Shown piece after piece: positions 22,709 through 33,711 of a DNA stretch of 64,000 nucleotides (within the stretch, counting starts at the first letter, position 1; every line of letters begins with the position of its first letter). The DNA is from Punica granatum (lineage: Eukaryota; Streptophyta; Magnoliopsida; Myrtales; Lythraceae). The notes beneath the pieces are model-generated. The model saw only the letters and a list, made by a program, of their open reading frames with translations. It searched no databases and had not been told where the DNA came from. The stretch lies in contig NC_045130.1 of the NCBI RefSeq assembly GCF_007655135.1, positions 39,986,605-40,050,604 of the forward strand, in the 5' to 3' direction. A program made the translations under genes and the position numbers.

Positions 22709-23818
22709 TCTATACAAAGTGTTAGGTTGACCACAGCCTCGCATCTCTCTTTTTTTTCCTTAATTAATTAATTTTAAATGATGTTTATATATTATTCTTT
22801 TTGAAAATATTAATATATTGATTGATAATATATGCAAAATCTATTCCAATATTTTATTCTTGTATTATTAATTTAAATAAATCTTCTAATCATAGTACAA
22901 CTCTTGTTTGCAGGTGTATCGAAGGAGAACAGGGTACGTGTCCCTTTTTGACTTTTTCCACTTCAACTGATTTTTTTCTCATTTTCAATATTTTCCTACA
23001 AATTTTTGTTTTTTTCCCCCTTTTGATCCCTTCGTTTGATTTATTTTCAATCCTTCAAAAGAATTTCAAAATTAACATATAACTATAGATATGATTAACC
23101 AAAATAGGTCATACCTTACAAAAGTGGAGCCGAATATTATTTTAATACTCATGCGCATTTTTATTTTTCACAAAATCATAACGACACAACTTTTGTTTAT
23201 ATAAAATATTGGGGAATGAAAGGAAGAAGTTGGCGTTGTTGGTGTGTTAGAATATTTTTCATTGTGATGATTTTAACCGAATTTATCAATTCTTTCTTCT
23301 ACCTTTTCTTTTTATATTATAGCAAAAATATAATAAATAAAATGGACTAATTTTATTAAATTCAATGATCAATACAAGTATTCGTATATTATAAACTAAT
23401 AGTATCAAACTAAAATTTAGTATTAGGGGTTAATTTGATACTTTATATAACAATATAGGTACCTAACAAAACTACTATAGTGTATTGTAATTTGAGAACT
23501 AACGTTATAAAAATATATACTTACCATGCATAATATACTTGCCACTAAAATAATGATTGTAAGATTAAAATTACACAACTGTATAAGCAATTTTGGTTGG
23601 TTCAAGTGATTTGAAGTTTATCCTAATGTATTTTATGAATAAATGCTTAAAATAACAAAATTCATATGTTATTAGGTTTGATGATATAATCAAGAAATAA
23701 GTTAAAAATTTCATTCCAAATTATCGATCTATTATTCTCATTATGCACATAAGGAATGAACTCTATACGGTGGAGTAGAGAGCTTGGACCCGCAACATCA
23801 TGCGGGTGTCCAACCTAG
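22709..23818 (+). mobile_element. Non-autonomous Helitron
   Basis: The right end has a classical Helitron terminus: ACCCGCA at 23788-23794 and TGCGGGT at 23801-23807 form a perfect 7-base-pair stem with an ATC-rich loop. After a short spacer the element ends CTAG at 23815-23818, followed by host T. The best 5' end is TCTATACAAAGTG at 22709, preceded by host A, giving 1110 bases. Helitrons insert between A and T without target duplication. The 3' end is convincing; the 5' end is a best guess. No Rep-helicase is encoded. Confidence 0.6.
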
Positions 23819-24172
23819 TTTATTACGATAACGTCAGGTCATGTAAGTCCAATGTGTAACGCCAATACGTGCATGCATGAGAAGATCCAAAAGGGTTGGG
23901 CTCATGAACATCTTCCCGCGGAAAGTATCGGAAAGGGCCTGGGTTGGTTGGGTGCTTTGACCTCATGCATGTAATACAATATCATACAACCCGAAGAGCC
24001 CATCAGGCCCACATCAAATGAGATGTCGTTTGAGATCCAGTCCGGACAACCTGGTCTGGTTCCATAGCAAAATGCCGGAGGTGCCAAACGGGCTCAGTCC
24101 CTTCAAATTCAATCATCAATCAATTCCCGAAACGAAAGTGCCGGCGTTTCGTAGAGACGGACAGAAAGAGAG

Positions 24173-26563
24173 ATGGCGTCGGTGGTGAGGGGAGCCATGA
24201 AGGCGATCAGAGAGAAGGGGCTCGGCAACTTCCTTCGCGAGCTCAAGGAAGACGGCTACGCGTCAGTCTCTCTTCTCTTATCTCCGATGAACGACGAATA
24301 CTTGCTCGTTTTTATTTCACACCTGCTGTTCGTCTATGCGCTCGATAACGGATTGAGTGCGCAAGGTCGATAGCTCTATGTATGCTGGTCACTGAACTCC
24401 GATATGAATTCCGCAGCTCAGCCGTCCTGTTATGCGAAATACTATGGGCGTTGAGATGGGGACTGTGTCTTTTTTAGGCCTTTATTATTGATGCTTTAGA
24501 GAGTCAAAGCTGGCTAGTCTGGATCTAGGATTTGGCAGCATATCAGAGGCTTATCATCCGAATAGTGGAGAAAATGCGCTTTACGCCGTGCTTCTTTGTT
24601 GTGAATTTTTCGACTAATTTTGTTTTGGGGCATATTTGATTTTCCGAAGCTATGTCCCATTTTAGAAAATGCTTCATCAGTTTTAGCTTCATAAGAACTA
24701 AGGATAGTGTTCGCCAAACTCTGCTGACACCATGAGCCATGGTACCCCGGGTGATCGCTTGCTTCAATGGCATTTCTGCAACTATGCCTTTGCGGTATCC
24801 GTCAAACTTGTTGCTGCACAGAATGGAATTAGATACTCATTGCTGACATTGTTTCTCAAACATGCAATTAAAATTCTCTTTTGAAATTTATCTCCAATTG
24901 ACTCATTTTCTCTTGCATGACAACTTGCAGGAAGTGCCTTTTGGATGGAAACCTCTTGTAAGTCTCAGAAGCTATTTGGACTCTCTACTCAATTTGTTCA
25001 TCAAATTGCTCAATTGCAGTGCGGAGGGGCTCCTCTTATTCTCTTTGATTGAGTCACCATATATTTGGAGTTGGAGGCAGAGAAGCAATGGTTTCTTTTG
25101 TTTTTTTGTCTTCAGAATTAATTAAATTACCATTCTCTCATAAAACCCCAACTAAAGGGATTTCCCTTGCCAATGCGTAAATCCATGCCGTTACTTCAAA
25201 ATGTAATTCCGACTAATTTAAAGTTTCCAGTTGGCTGTATCAATCAGTTCCATTCAGAGCCTTATGTTCTCCACTATTGAGTAAATGTATTTGTCCATAC
25301 TAAAATAACTGCAGCTTAAATTGGCCATTGGACCAACTCGGATTAGAAAGAGTATTCTTCAACTATTTTGGCTTAGCTCATCCCTGCAAAGGTTTCCTAC
25401 ATATGTGGTTTCTAATCATTCCACTTGGCACAACAAAGGGTCGCTAATCTTGTTCAAATTTCTCTAGGAACCTGTTTACAAGGAAGTAGGGGGTGGCTTA
25501 TGTAATTCATTGTTGTAATACATCCTTGTCATCTAACTCTGTGAACATGTTCTCCTACTTTAATGTATTGATATTTGATGTATAGCGAAGCACAATCAGC
25601 AGTGCTTTTGTGAAGCTGGCATCTGGATCAGCCTTTACCTTCTACATGTGCGATGACCTTTATCTTTTTGCTGCAGGCAAACCAAAATCCACAATATTGG
25701 GGCAACTCTCGTGGGTGTGGATAAAGTTGGTAATAAGTACTACGAGAACATGAATGCTCAACATGGTTAGTTGGCTGTTCCTTTCTTTATAATACGCAGC
25801 TGTCTGTGTCTCTATCTAATAATTCCACTATTTGTAATTAATTTTTTTATGAGGGGAAGAGATTAGAATTAATTTGTCTAAAAATGGTTTTGATTTGTAG
25901 TATGTTTGAGGATATAATAAGTATTTTTATCTTGGTAGAGTCACTGTGATACATATTACTCTACCAGGAACTGTGTGGCATCTTGGACTACTTAATACTT
26001 ATGTGAAGTAACATTTTAGTAAGGTGGAATAGTGCTTACGTGTTGGTCAGGAATTGAGAGGCTGGCATTATACCAGATATTAGATGAGGATCTAGAATGC
26101 ATGATGTCAAGATCATTCTGTCATGTATTTATTGCTGTGTTTTAGTGCTGTGACTTTCTAAGTAAAACTGCAGGGAGACACAGATGGGTAGAATATGCGG
26201 AGAAGGGCCACTATAATGCTTCTCAGGTGCCACCTGAATGGCATGGTTGGCTCCACAACATAACGGATCACACAGGAGATGAGGCATGTGATTCTATCTC
26301 TGATTTATTATTATTTTTTTTTGGGGTGGACATTGACAGTAAAAGTGGGAGGTGCTAAACATAGAAAAGGATCGATTTGTTACTTGCAGCTCTTGATGCT
26401 GAAACCTAGGAGGTATGGGATCGAGCACAAGGAGAATTTCTCTGGAGAAGGCGATGAGTTCATATATCATTCAAAGGGACATGCGCTCAATCCTGGTCAG
26501 AGAGATTGGACCAGGTACCAGCCATGGCAGCCTGTTAAGACGACAGAGTCCCAGTCCCAGTAG
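24173..26563 (+). CDS. NDUFA12: NADH dehydrogenase (ubiquinone) 1 alpha subcomplex subunit 12 (B17.2)
   Basis: Five exons, 24173-24261, 24931-24957, 25677-25765, 26174-26283 and 26390-26563, join in phase to give 162 residues. This is an accessory subunit of mitochondrial complex I on the matrix side, where the NADH module meets the Q module. Family landmarks are the KIHNIGATLVGVD segment, NKYYENM, HRWVEYA, VPPEWHGWLHNITDHTGDE and a C-terminal HKENFSGEGDEFIYHSKGHA. Exon 2 has only 27 bases. Intron 4 has a GC donor (GAG then GCATGT): only that position keeps TGDE joined to LLMLKP; the GT four bases on would shift the frame. NDUFS6, a second complex I gene, lies 15.4 kb downstream on the same strand. 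Confidence 0.95.
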
Positions 26564-27925
26564 CAATGCGGGAGCTTCAATCATCCATGTGTTGTTTCTG
26601 CAAATAATTTCTACGCGGCTTGAAAACTTAAAACAATTAGCACTCTCTGTTGTTCAACTCCTGCTTTTCTTTTTTTGGTACTCTGGTGATTGATGCAGTT
26701 CTGTTTCTTGTGGCAAAGGTTTTGTCTGTCTGAGTACTAACTGTGCTGGTCCGGGACAGTCCCAATTTTCACTTTTGCTCGAGGCAGCAACTGGTGGGAT
26801 ATGGGTTCCGGAACAGACAGAAAGGCTTCCCTCTCTAGATCTATTGTTTCAGACATTGACACTTGAGCTTGGAAAGGTAGTTGGCTGAATGTTGATGTGT
26901 CCTATTACTGTTTATGTATGTCATCCACTTTACAGGGAGACGGCCAACTATTCTCCCTTGCCGAGTTTCATATCGTGTGGAGATAAAGGAAGATGGAAAA
27001 TAGTAGAGTTTGGTAGAAGTCGAGGAGGGAAATGGGGGGAAGTGATAATGGGGACCTTATTATTATTAATCTTTCCTTCTGAGTAAACATCAAGTTTGAT
27101 TCAATCCGCTAAAATGGGGGGACTGAGAAGAAAGGGAAAGGTGAGCATTGAGTTAATTATGGTGAGATATGATTTGATGGAGGTTGTGAGGTCCGCATGG
27201 CGTTAATAATGACGGGATGATGATTGATGGATCTAAGCAAGGCCGCGTTGCGTTAACTAAGATGGAATGATGATTGATGGAGGCGGCGAGGTGGGCGAGG
27301 GGTCAGGAAGGTAGCAAAGTTGGTCAGTTATTAGTGGAAGGAGAGACTGACAAGTATGTGGACTCTTTGGAGGACACGACCCCGAGCGAACTGTGTGAGT
27401 GAGAAAGCAAACAAGCAAAGCTAGAATAACAACAGCTAACTAATTAATTGTACTGTACAATGTCAAAAAGACCTTGACGAATTCTACCGTGTATGCTGAG
27501 CTGGTGCTGATGTGGGTATTTCCTCGTATAAATTTTGTCCAAGGAGCTGGGCTGATGCTCTGCTGCTACCGCTATCCTCGTATTAAGTTTGTCAAAGTAG
27601 CTGGCTCTGGTTTCTCATATGTTTTGTTTTATTTTGTTTGACCATTTGCTGCGCTTCTTTTGTTGTTGTTGCTTTATTATTATTATCTATCTTATTGTTC
27701 ATAAATTAAATTTTATGGTTTGGTGAGGAGCAAAAGAATTCCAATTAACAATTATCCTTTGAGAAAAAAAAAGGAAAAAAAGAAAAGAAAGAGAATTCCT
27801 ATTATGCCCAAAATTGAAGAAGCAGGCCAAACTGGCAAAAAAGGAGATGAGGTGAAGCGGGCCAAATTGGCAGAGGGCAGCAGCTGTAGCTGTGCTAGCT
27901 AGCTCACAGGAAGAAGAAAAGCAGG

Positions 27926-27959
27926 TTTTTTTTTTTTTTTTTTTTTTTTTCCCCCCCCC
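27926..27959. repeat. T25 run joined directly to a C9 run
   Basis: Twenty-five T are followed without a break by nine C, upstream of the sugar transporter gene. Confidence 0.9.
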
Positions 27960-28179
27960 TAACCCGGGTTGAACCTGGGGAGTTGTTGTTGAGCAAATAG
28001 TAGGAAGAACAAAGAAGGAATAAGAGCCGGTTTGGTCGCTGTCTCTCCGTCTAAACTTCCCAACCCCAACTCCCATTCTATTCGTTTTAACAGTCGTCGT
28101 CATTCATGTGCTCTCTCGTCTCGTGCTTGCTGCTTTGATTGCGACCACCCAACCTAGTCTAGCCTTAGCCTGGCGACCC

Positions 28180-28207
28180 TCCTTCCCTCCTTCCTTCCTT
28201 CCTTCCT
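28180..28207. repeat. CCTT tetranucleotide microsatellite
   Basis: A run of CCTT units lies about 260 bases before the transporter start codon, so in its promoter or 5' leader. Confidence 0.85.
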
Positions 28208-28463
28208 CATCTCGTGCCCGCGTCGCCTGGCCTTACCCTCACCGACGGTGCTATCAATCAACTTCAACTATTCCCATCCTATCCCCGATTCCCTTCACTG
28301 CGAGTGAAATATATAAAATCATTTTCTTTTCTTCATTTAACTCCCCTATCCCCCCTCGCCCAGTGCTCCTCTCCTCGCCTGCCCTCCTCTTCCTTCATAA
28401 GACTAGCTTCAGCGGTAGCGTAACGTCTGTTACAAGCTCCGGTGGACAAAAAAGAAAAACGCC

Positions 28464-29343
28464 ATGAACTCCGATCCTGAGCGACCCACCTTGTCCTCTC
28501 TTGGAAGGGTACTCCTCACCTCCTCCTCCTCATCTTCTCTTCTTTATCATAGAGAAATATTGCAAAATGTAAATTTGGCAGCATTTCCATTTCTTCGCTC
28601 CTAAATTCAACCTGGCCTGTGCGTTTTGTCGTCAGGTGGGGAAGTCATCTGGCGAGATTGATCGTGCGCAGGAGCCTCTCATTAATGGAACATTAGCCAC
28701 TTCTCACGAGCATTACTCCGTTGCCGCCGCCGTTCTCCCGTCCGTAATTTATTTTTATCCACTGCTACTCCATTATATTTACCACTTCCGCTACTGCTGC
28801 TGCTGCTGCTCTACTTGATTGTGCCGTCTCGGCAGCCTTTTCATTGCTCTTCTGCTTCTTCTTGCTTTCTTTAGGTTTCTTTTCCCAGCTCTTGGAGGAC
28901 TCCTATATGGCTATGACATCGGTGCCACATCCTGTGCTACAATATCCATTGAGGTCCGTGTTCCCTGCCACTGCACTTGCGATATCCTGCAGGCTTGCTT
29001 ACTCGTGCTTGCCGTATTATTAGAACTGGCGACATCGAAACCATTCTTCCCCAATCAACGCTAAGCTTTGGTTGCTAATTGTTTGCAGAGGCTAAACTTC
29101 GCTATAATAGTCTCTTTAGGGGACATGTGAACTGAATTAGCTTGTGTTGAGGAGCGTTATGTTCAAGTAACCATTTAGAACTGACATGGTCGTGGTATCT
29201 CAAAATCTCACCTCTTCCATGGACTTTGCTGTCTTACTCATGTCATTGATATTAGCTTTAGAAAGTGACAACAGTCCCTTGGTAATGGTAATATATGTTT
29301 TCCATTGACATCCCGCACCCCTGCATCCCCCCCCCCCACCCCC

Positions 29344-29374
<31 letters not shown>

Positions 29375-32300
29375 AAGAAAAAAGAAGAAGACTAACAAAT
29401 TGCTCAATGACTCTTTCTTCCTCCTGCAGTCGGCAACACTGAGCGGCGTTTCATGGTATGACTTGTCTTCTGTAGAGATCGGCCTCATTGTGAGTTTCAA
29501 ACTCTTTTTTTTCCTTTTGTAACATATAGTAAAGGGACGCTTCTCTTTTTCATCTTTCTGCTACGCCCATTTAGCTTTTCCCCTCACCAATTACTGCCCA
29601 ATCCATATACTTATGTATCCATCAATCCACCAGTTGGTTTCTATGTAAACATTGCATGAGGACTCACAACCTCTAATTTTACAGACTAGTGGTTCCCTGT
29701 ACGGGGCTTTGATTGGCTCTGCCTTAGCTTTCAAAATCGCCGATTTTTTAGGTGCACCTTCTCTCCACGTTGAACTTTAGTGTTTGAGAAATCGCATTTT
29801 TTACTTTTCAATGGACTAAAAGTAATGCTTTTGATTTGAAGGGAGAAGGAGGGAGTTGATTCTGGCAGCATTTCTATATTTTGTGGGGGCTCTTCTTACA
29901 GCATTAGCGCCAGATTTGGCCGTTATGATCGTTGGACGTTTTGTGTATGGTATAGGAATCGGACTGGTGAGATTTTGCGCTGTCTGCTGTAAATATATTA
30001 TTCTTCAAGAATAAATTATAAGAATTATGAGCTCTTCCTAGCTTTGGTTCTTACTGGTCATGCCCATGTAACAAGTCAGACAATTCATTACCTGTATATA
30101 TGAATCTCCTGTACTATTCATGCACGTGCATTGCATTCTAAAAGGTTCCAAGCTATGACGGTTACTGGCATGTGAGGAAGGCGTTTTTGTCTGCTGCGTA
30201 CCATTTAATGTTGATCTTAGTGAACACAGCAAGGTTTATTCTGTAACATTTTTCCCCTCGTGGTTTTTGAAACTTTAGCTTGTGCAACGTATTCTAGGCG
30301 ATGCACGCTGCTCCCATGTACATTGCTGAGACATCACCAAGTCCGATCCGAGGTCGACTGATCTCCCTCAAAGAGTTCTTTATCGTTCTAGGGATGGTTG
30401 TAAGTGCTTGATCATTCCCTCATGACTGCAGTTTTTGTCTCAGGAAATGGATACTTTATTAGCGCACCCGTTCTGTATCAGATATTGTCAGTTTTGTATC
30501 ATAAAAAGCTTTTAAATTATATGCAGGCAGGATACGGAATTGGAAGTCTTCTAGTAGAGATAGTTGCAGGTTGGCGCTACATGTACGGAACTAGCACGCC
30601 TTTGGCAATTATTATGGGAATTGGAATGTGGTGGCTACCTTCATCACCTAGATGGGTGCTACTACGTGCCATACAAGGGAAAGGCGACATGGAAGAGTTG
30701 AGGGAGGCAGCAGTACATAATTTGTGCAGGCTCAGGGGACAGGCTATCGGTGATTCTGCTCCTGCGCAAGTAAATGAGATGTTGGATGAGCTTGCCTATG
30801 TTGGAGAGGAAAAGGAAGCTTCGTTCACTGAAATGTTCAGGGGAAGATGCTTGAAAGCTCTTATTATTGGAGCTGGATTGGTCTTGTTTCAACAGGTAGC
30901 ACTTTTTCTCAGGGATATTGTAAGTTGAAGGATTTCTCTTTTGAACTGTCACTGTTTTGGCTCATTCATGTCAACTTTTATGTCAGATAACGGGGCAGCC
31001 AAGTGTACTGTATTATGCAGCTTCGATCTTTGAGGTATTGATTTCATTAAATAAAGTGAACTGCCTCTAGTTGCAGATGCTTTCTGAATTCACCGACGTC
31101 CTTTGAGTGAAAAAACACTTCACACTCCTCCATGGAAGTAAATGTAGGCATATCTAAATGCAACATCTGGAAAATATGATCTCGAAAGCCACAGCCAGAT
31201 TGCCAGCTGAGGATGTATAATGCATTTAAGTCAGCTCACTTATCTTCGGTTTCCTGGCTGCTTGAGTCAACCAGTTATCTACATCTGTTTTGTTTAGCAG
31301 AGAGTCAGAAGTGTTTGGTAATTGATATCATTATGACAGAGTGCAGGGTTTTCTGCGGCATCTGATGCAACAAGGGCCTCAATTCTACTGGGACTTTTGA
31401 AGGTACCTCTTATCATGATTTGTGAATCTATTTGAATTGAAGCTTTTTGGAGTTTCCACCATCCCTAACTTGGATACTTGAGAATCTCCATTTGTTTGTA
31501 TGAGATTTTGTTGGTTTTATATCTTTTTTCTTGAAACCTTTTAATATTAGAAGCTCCTCGGGGTAGATATTATAATCATAGATGTATACATTTATGCATG
31601 TCTGTATTCTGTTTGTTTGGGGAATTTGATATTTATGAAGGACCCAGGGACTATTGCTTTCGAGATTGCTAATATGCTGCTTCACTTTTGTAGCTGATTA
31701 TGACTGGAGTAGCTGTTCTTGTTGTCGATAGAGTTGGAAGGAGACCGCTGTTACTTGGTGGTGTTTCTGGAATTGTAAGGCGCTATAGCCCATCTCTCTC
31801 TCCTTCTCTCCCCCTCTGTCTCTCTCTCTACCCACTCCTGCCTTATTAAGGGGCCAGAGATGCTGTCTGCATCTCATAATTCTGATGCCTTATTTGTTTA
31901 GGTAAAATCCTAGGTGGTGATAGCGCGATTTTTTCGATTTCTTTCCCCTAAAAAAGATTGGAGTTATAGGAAGTGTGTCGTACTAATTGTGTTCTGTAAT
32001 TCTAATTTTGATTGCTTGGATCCGGTTAATACTGAACACATGTATATCTGAAACAGGTGATCTCGCTAGTCCTTCTTGGATCCTACTACCTTTTCTTGGA
32101 TGATGTGCCTGTTATTGCTGTGGTAGGATTGCTGTTGTACGTTGGATGTTATCAGGTATATATACCTTTTTCTCATATGTGCAATTATATATGCTAGATT
32201 TTTTTTTTGGTTTCAGCTTGTGGTTGATCATGAGAGCCAGAACTTAATTGGGGAGAAAGAATAATCATATCCGTGCAGGTATCTTTTGGACCTATTGGCT

Positions 32301-32706
32301 GGCTGATGATATCCGAAATTTTCCCATTGAGGCTAAGAGGGCGAGGACTGAGCATAGCTGTGCTTGTGAATTTCGGAGCGAACGCGTTGGTCACCTTTGC
32401 ATTCTCTCCATTAAAGGTTGGTAGAATCTGTTCAGGATGAGGGTTTTGCTGAGAATGTTGACTGCTACAACTTGAGTAGACATCTTAGAGAAAGTATATG
32501 TATAGATTAGATGGTGGGTGGGTTGTCGTGGGTGTGCTGATACTGATATTTTTTTTTTTTGTTTATGCGTCCAGGCGCTGCTGGGAGCTGGGATCGTGTT
32601 CTACGGGTTTGGAGTGATAGCTGTGGCATCCCTCCTCTTCATTTACTTCGTGGTGCCAGAGACCAAGGGGCTCAGTCTTGAGGAAATCGAAGCTAAATGT
32701 TTATGA
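28464..32706 (+). CDS. VGT1: Vacuolar glucose transporter-like MFS monosaccharide transporter (VGT1 type)
   Basis: Fourteen exons join in phase: 28464-28508, 28636-28739, 28875-28953, 29430-29489, 29685-29751, 29842-29966, 30298-30399, 30527-30895, 30987-31034, 31340-31402, 31694-31774, 32057-32155, 32279-32416 and 32575-32706. The protein has 503 residues, as in Arabidopsis VGT1. VGT1 is a tonoplast sugar/proton antiporter loading glucose into the vacuole. Visible landmarks are LFPALGGLLYGYDIGATS in helix 1, TSGSLYGALIGS, GRRRELILAAFLY, MYIAETSPSPIRGRLISLKE, LFQQITGQPSVLYYAASIF, DRVGRRPLL, SFGPIGWLMISEIFP and a terminal PETKGLSLEEIEAKCL. Twelve membrane helices are expected. Exon 1 encodes only 15 residues, so the start is the least certain part. 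Introns 2 and 3 use GTCCGT donors. Intron 3 carries a C26-A12 tract. Confidence 0.94.
29339..29376. repeat. C26 run joined to an A12 run in transporter intron 3
   Basis: Twenty-six C (29339-29364) are followed at once by twelve A (29365-29376), with more C-rich sequence just before. The tract ends about 50 bases before the exon 4 acceptor. Confidence 0.9.
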
Positions 32707-33711
32707 TCATCACGCATGAGGCATGCCATGCACACTGGGGCTGGCTCGATGTCGATGATATGATATGCGGGGGAGAGTCGTATGTCAAATTCGTGCAGTG
32801 TGTTATAGTTGAGCTGCGGATAACCACCACTTTTTTTTGTATCATCTTTAGATTGAGTAGCAACAAACCAGCAGGGGAATTTACTAGCTTCAACCAAGGG
32901 GTTTAGAAGCCTGTACGTCTTGGTTTAGTGTGTGATTATACGTCAGTCAATAAACACAATCCCGATGCAGTGCAGTGTGGTATTAAGAACAACTCAATTG
33001 TTATTCGGGCGCATCGCGCATCAGTTGAGAACTCATTGTCTTTCGAACATTTATTAGACCATCCAATTTAATCTTGCAATGGTTAAGTTGAGACGGATCA
33101 GGAACAAGAAATCAAATAATTAGTTGGCACCCAAAAAGAAGATTTACTGGAGGATGATGAATCGATGATGCTCAGCTCAACTCGGGTGGGCTTCGTGGAA
33201 CACACCCCCCCGCCCCTCCAACACCCCCCCCCCCCAAAAAAAAAAAAGTGGGGAAAAATGCAAATCCAGTAAGATGGCCAACCAATATGAGGCCCAATTG
33301 AGAACAAGCTACGTTCGGCCTCTTAAGACTTAATTAAAAAAAAAAAAATTGCACTTTGGATTGGCAGAGGCCGCAGAATCAGGGAAAGCAGGAAAGTGAG
33401 AACAAAAAAATGAAAAAAAAAAAAAACTCCATCCGCGCCATTTCATTTCTCTTCAGTCAGATCAGGTCCTCTTTTCACTTTTCCCCCCATCTCTCTCTCT
33501 CTCTCCCCATTGTCGACTCGTCTGTATCTCCTCTCAATTCACTTCAATCCTCATCCTCTACTTCAGGTCAGGTCTGGTCCGATCTGGTCTGGTCTGCTGA
33601 GGTCAGGTTATCGGCGTCGGCTCAGCTCCAAGCGCCCGAAGATGAGGCGCCCGGATAGATATAAGTGAATTGTATTGTATGCATGAATGAAGCTAGGCCG
33701 AGCTGAAAGCA
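32707..33711. other. Intergenic region between the transporter and PPR genes
   Basis: This holds the transporter 3' flank and the PPR promoter and leader. A C12-A12 tract lies at 33224-33247, and pyrimidine-rich CT sequence near 33490-33510 precedes the PPR gene. No further gene is visible. Confidence 0.65.
33224..33247. repeat. C12 run joined to an A12 run
   Basis: Twelve C are followed without a break by twelve A, the same arrangement as in the transporter intron 3.9 kb upstream. Confidence 0.9.

Larger units (their letters stand above)
18768..24172. other. Repeat-rich AT-rich intergenic region between ERD2 and NDUFA12
   Basis: No gene is seen in these 5.4 kb. From left to right it holds the ERD2 3' flank, a Helitron-like element (19264-20474), a perfect 18-base hairpin (20532-20573), a long-TIR MULE-like element (about 20660-22300), a better-defined Helitron candidate (22709-23818) and the NDUFA12 promoter. 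The GC-rich open frames near 21474-21747 lie inside the MULE-like element and look like repetitive DNA rather than genes. Confidence 0.7.
26564..28463. other. Intergenic region between NDUFA12 and the sugar transporter gene
   Basis: I see no gene. It holds the 3' flank of NDUFA12, G/A-rich sequence with repeated GATTGATGGA words near 27165-27285, a T25-C9 tract (27926-27959) and a CCTT repeat (28180-28207). The last few hundred bases are probably the promoter and 5' leader of the transporter gene. Confidence 0.65.

Noticed and set aside
28636..28818. Separate small gene starting at 28636
   Set aside because: It is exon 2 of the transporter gene reading through into its intron.
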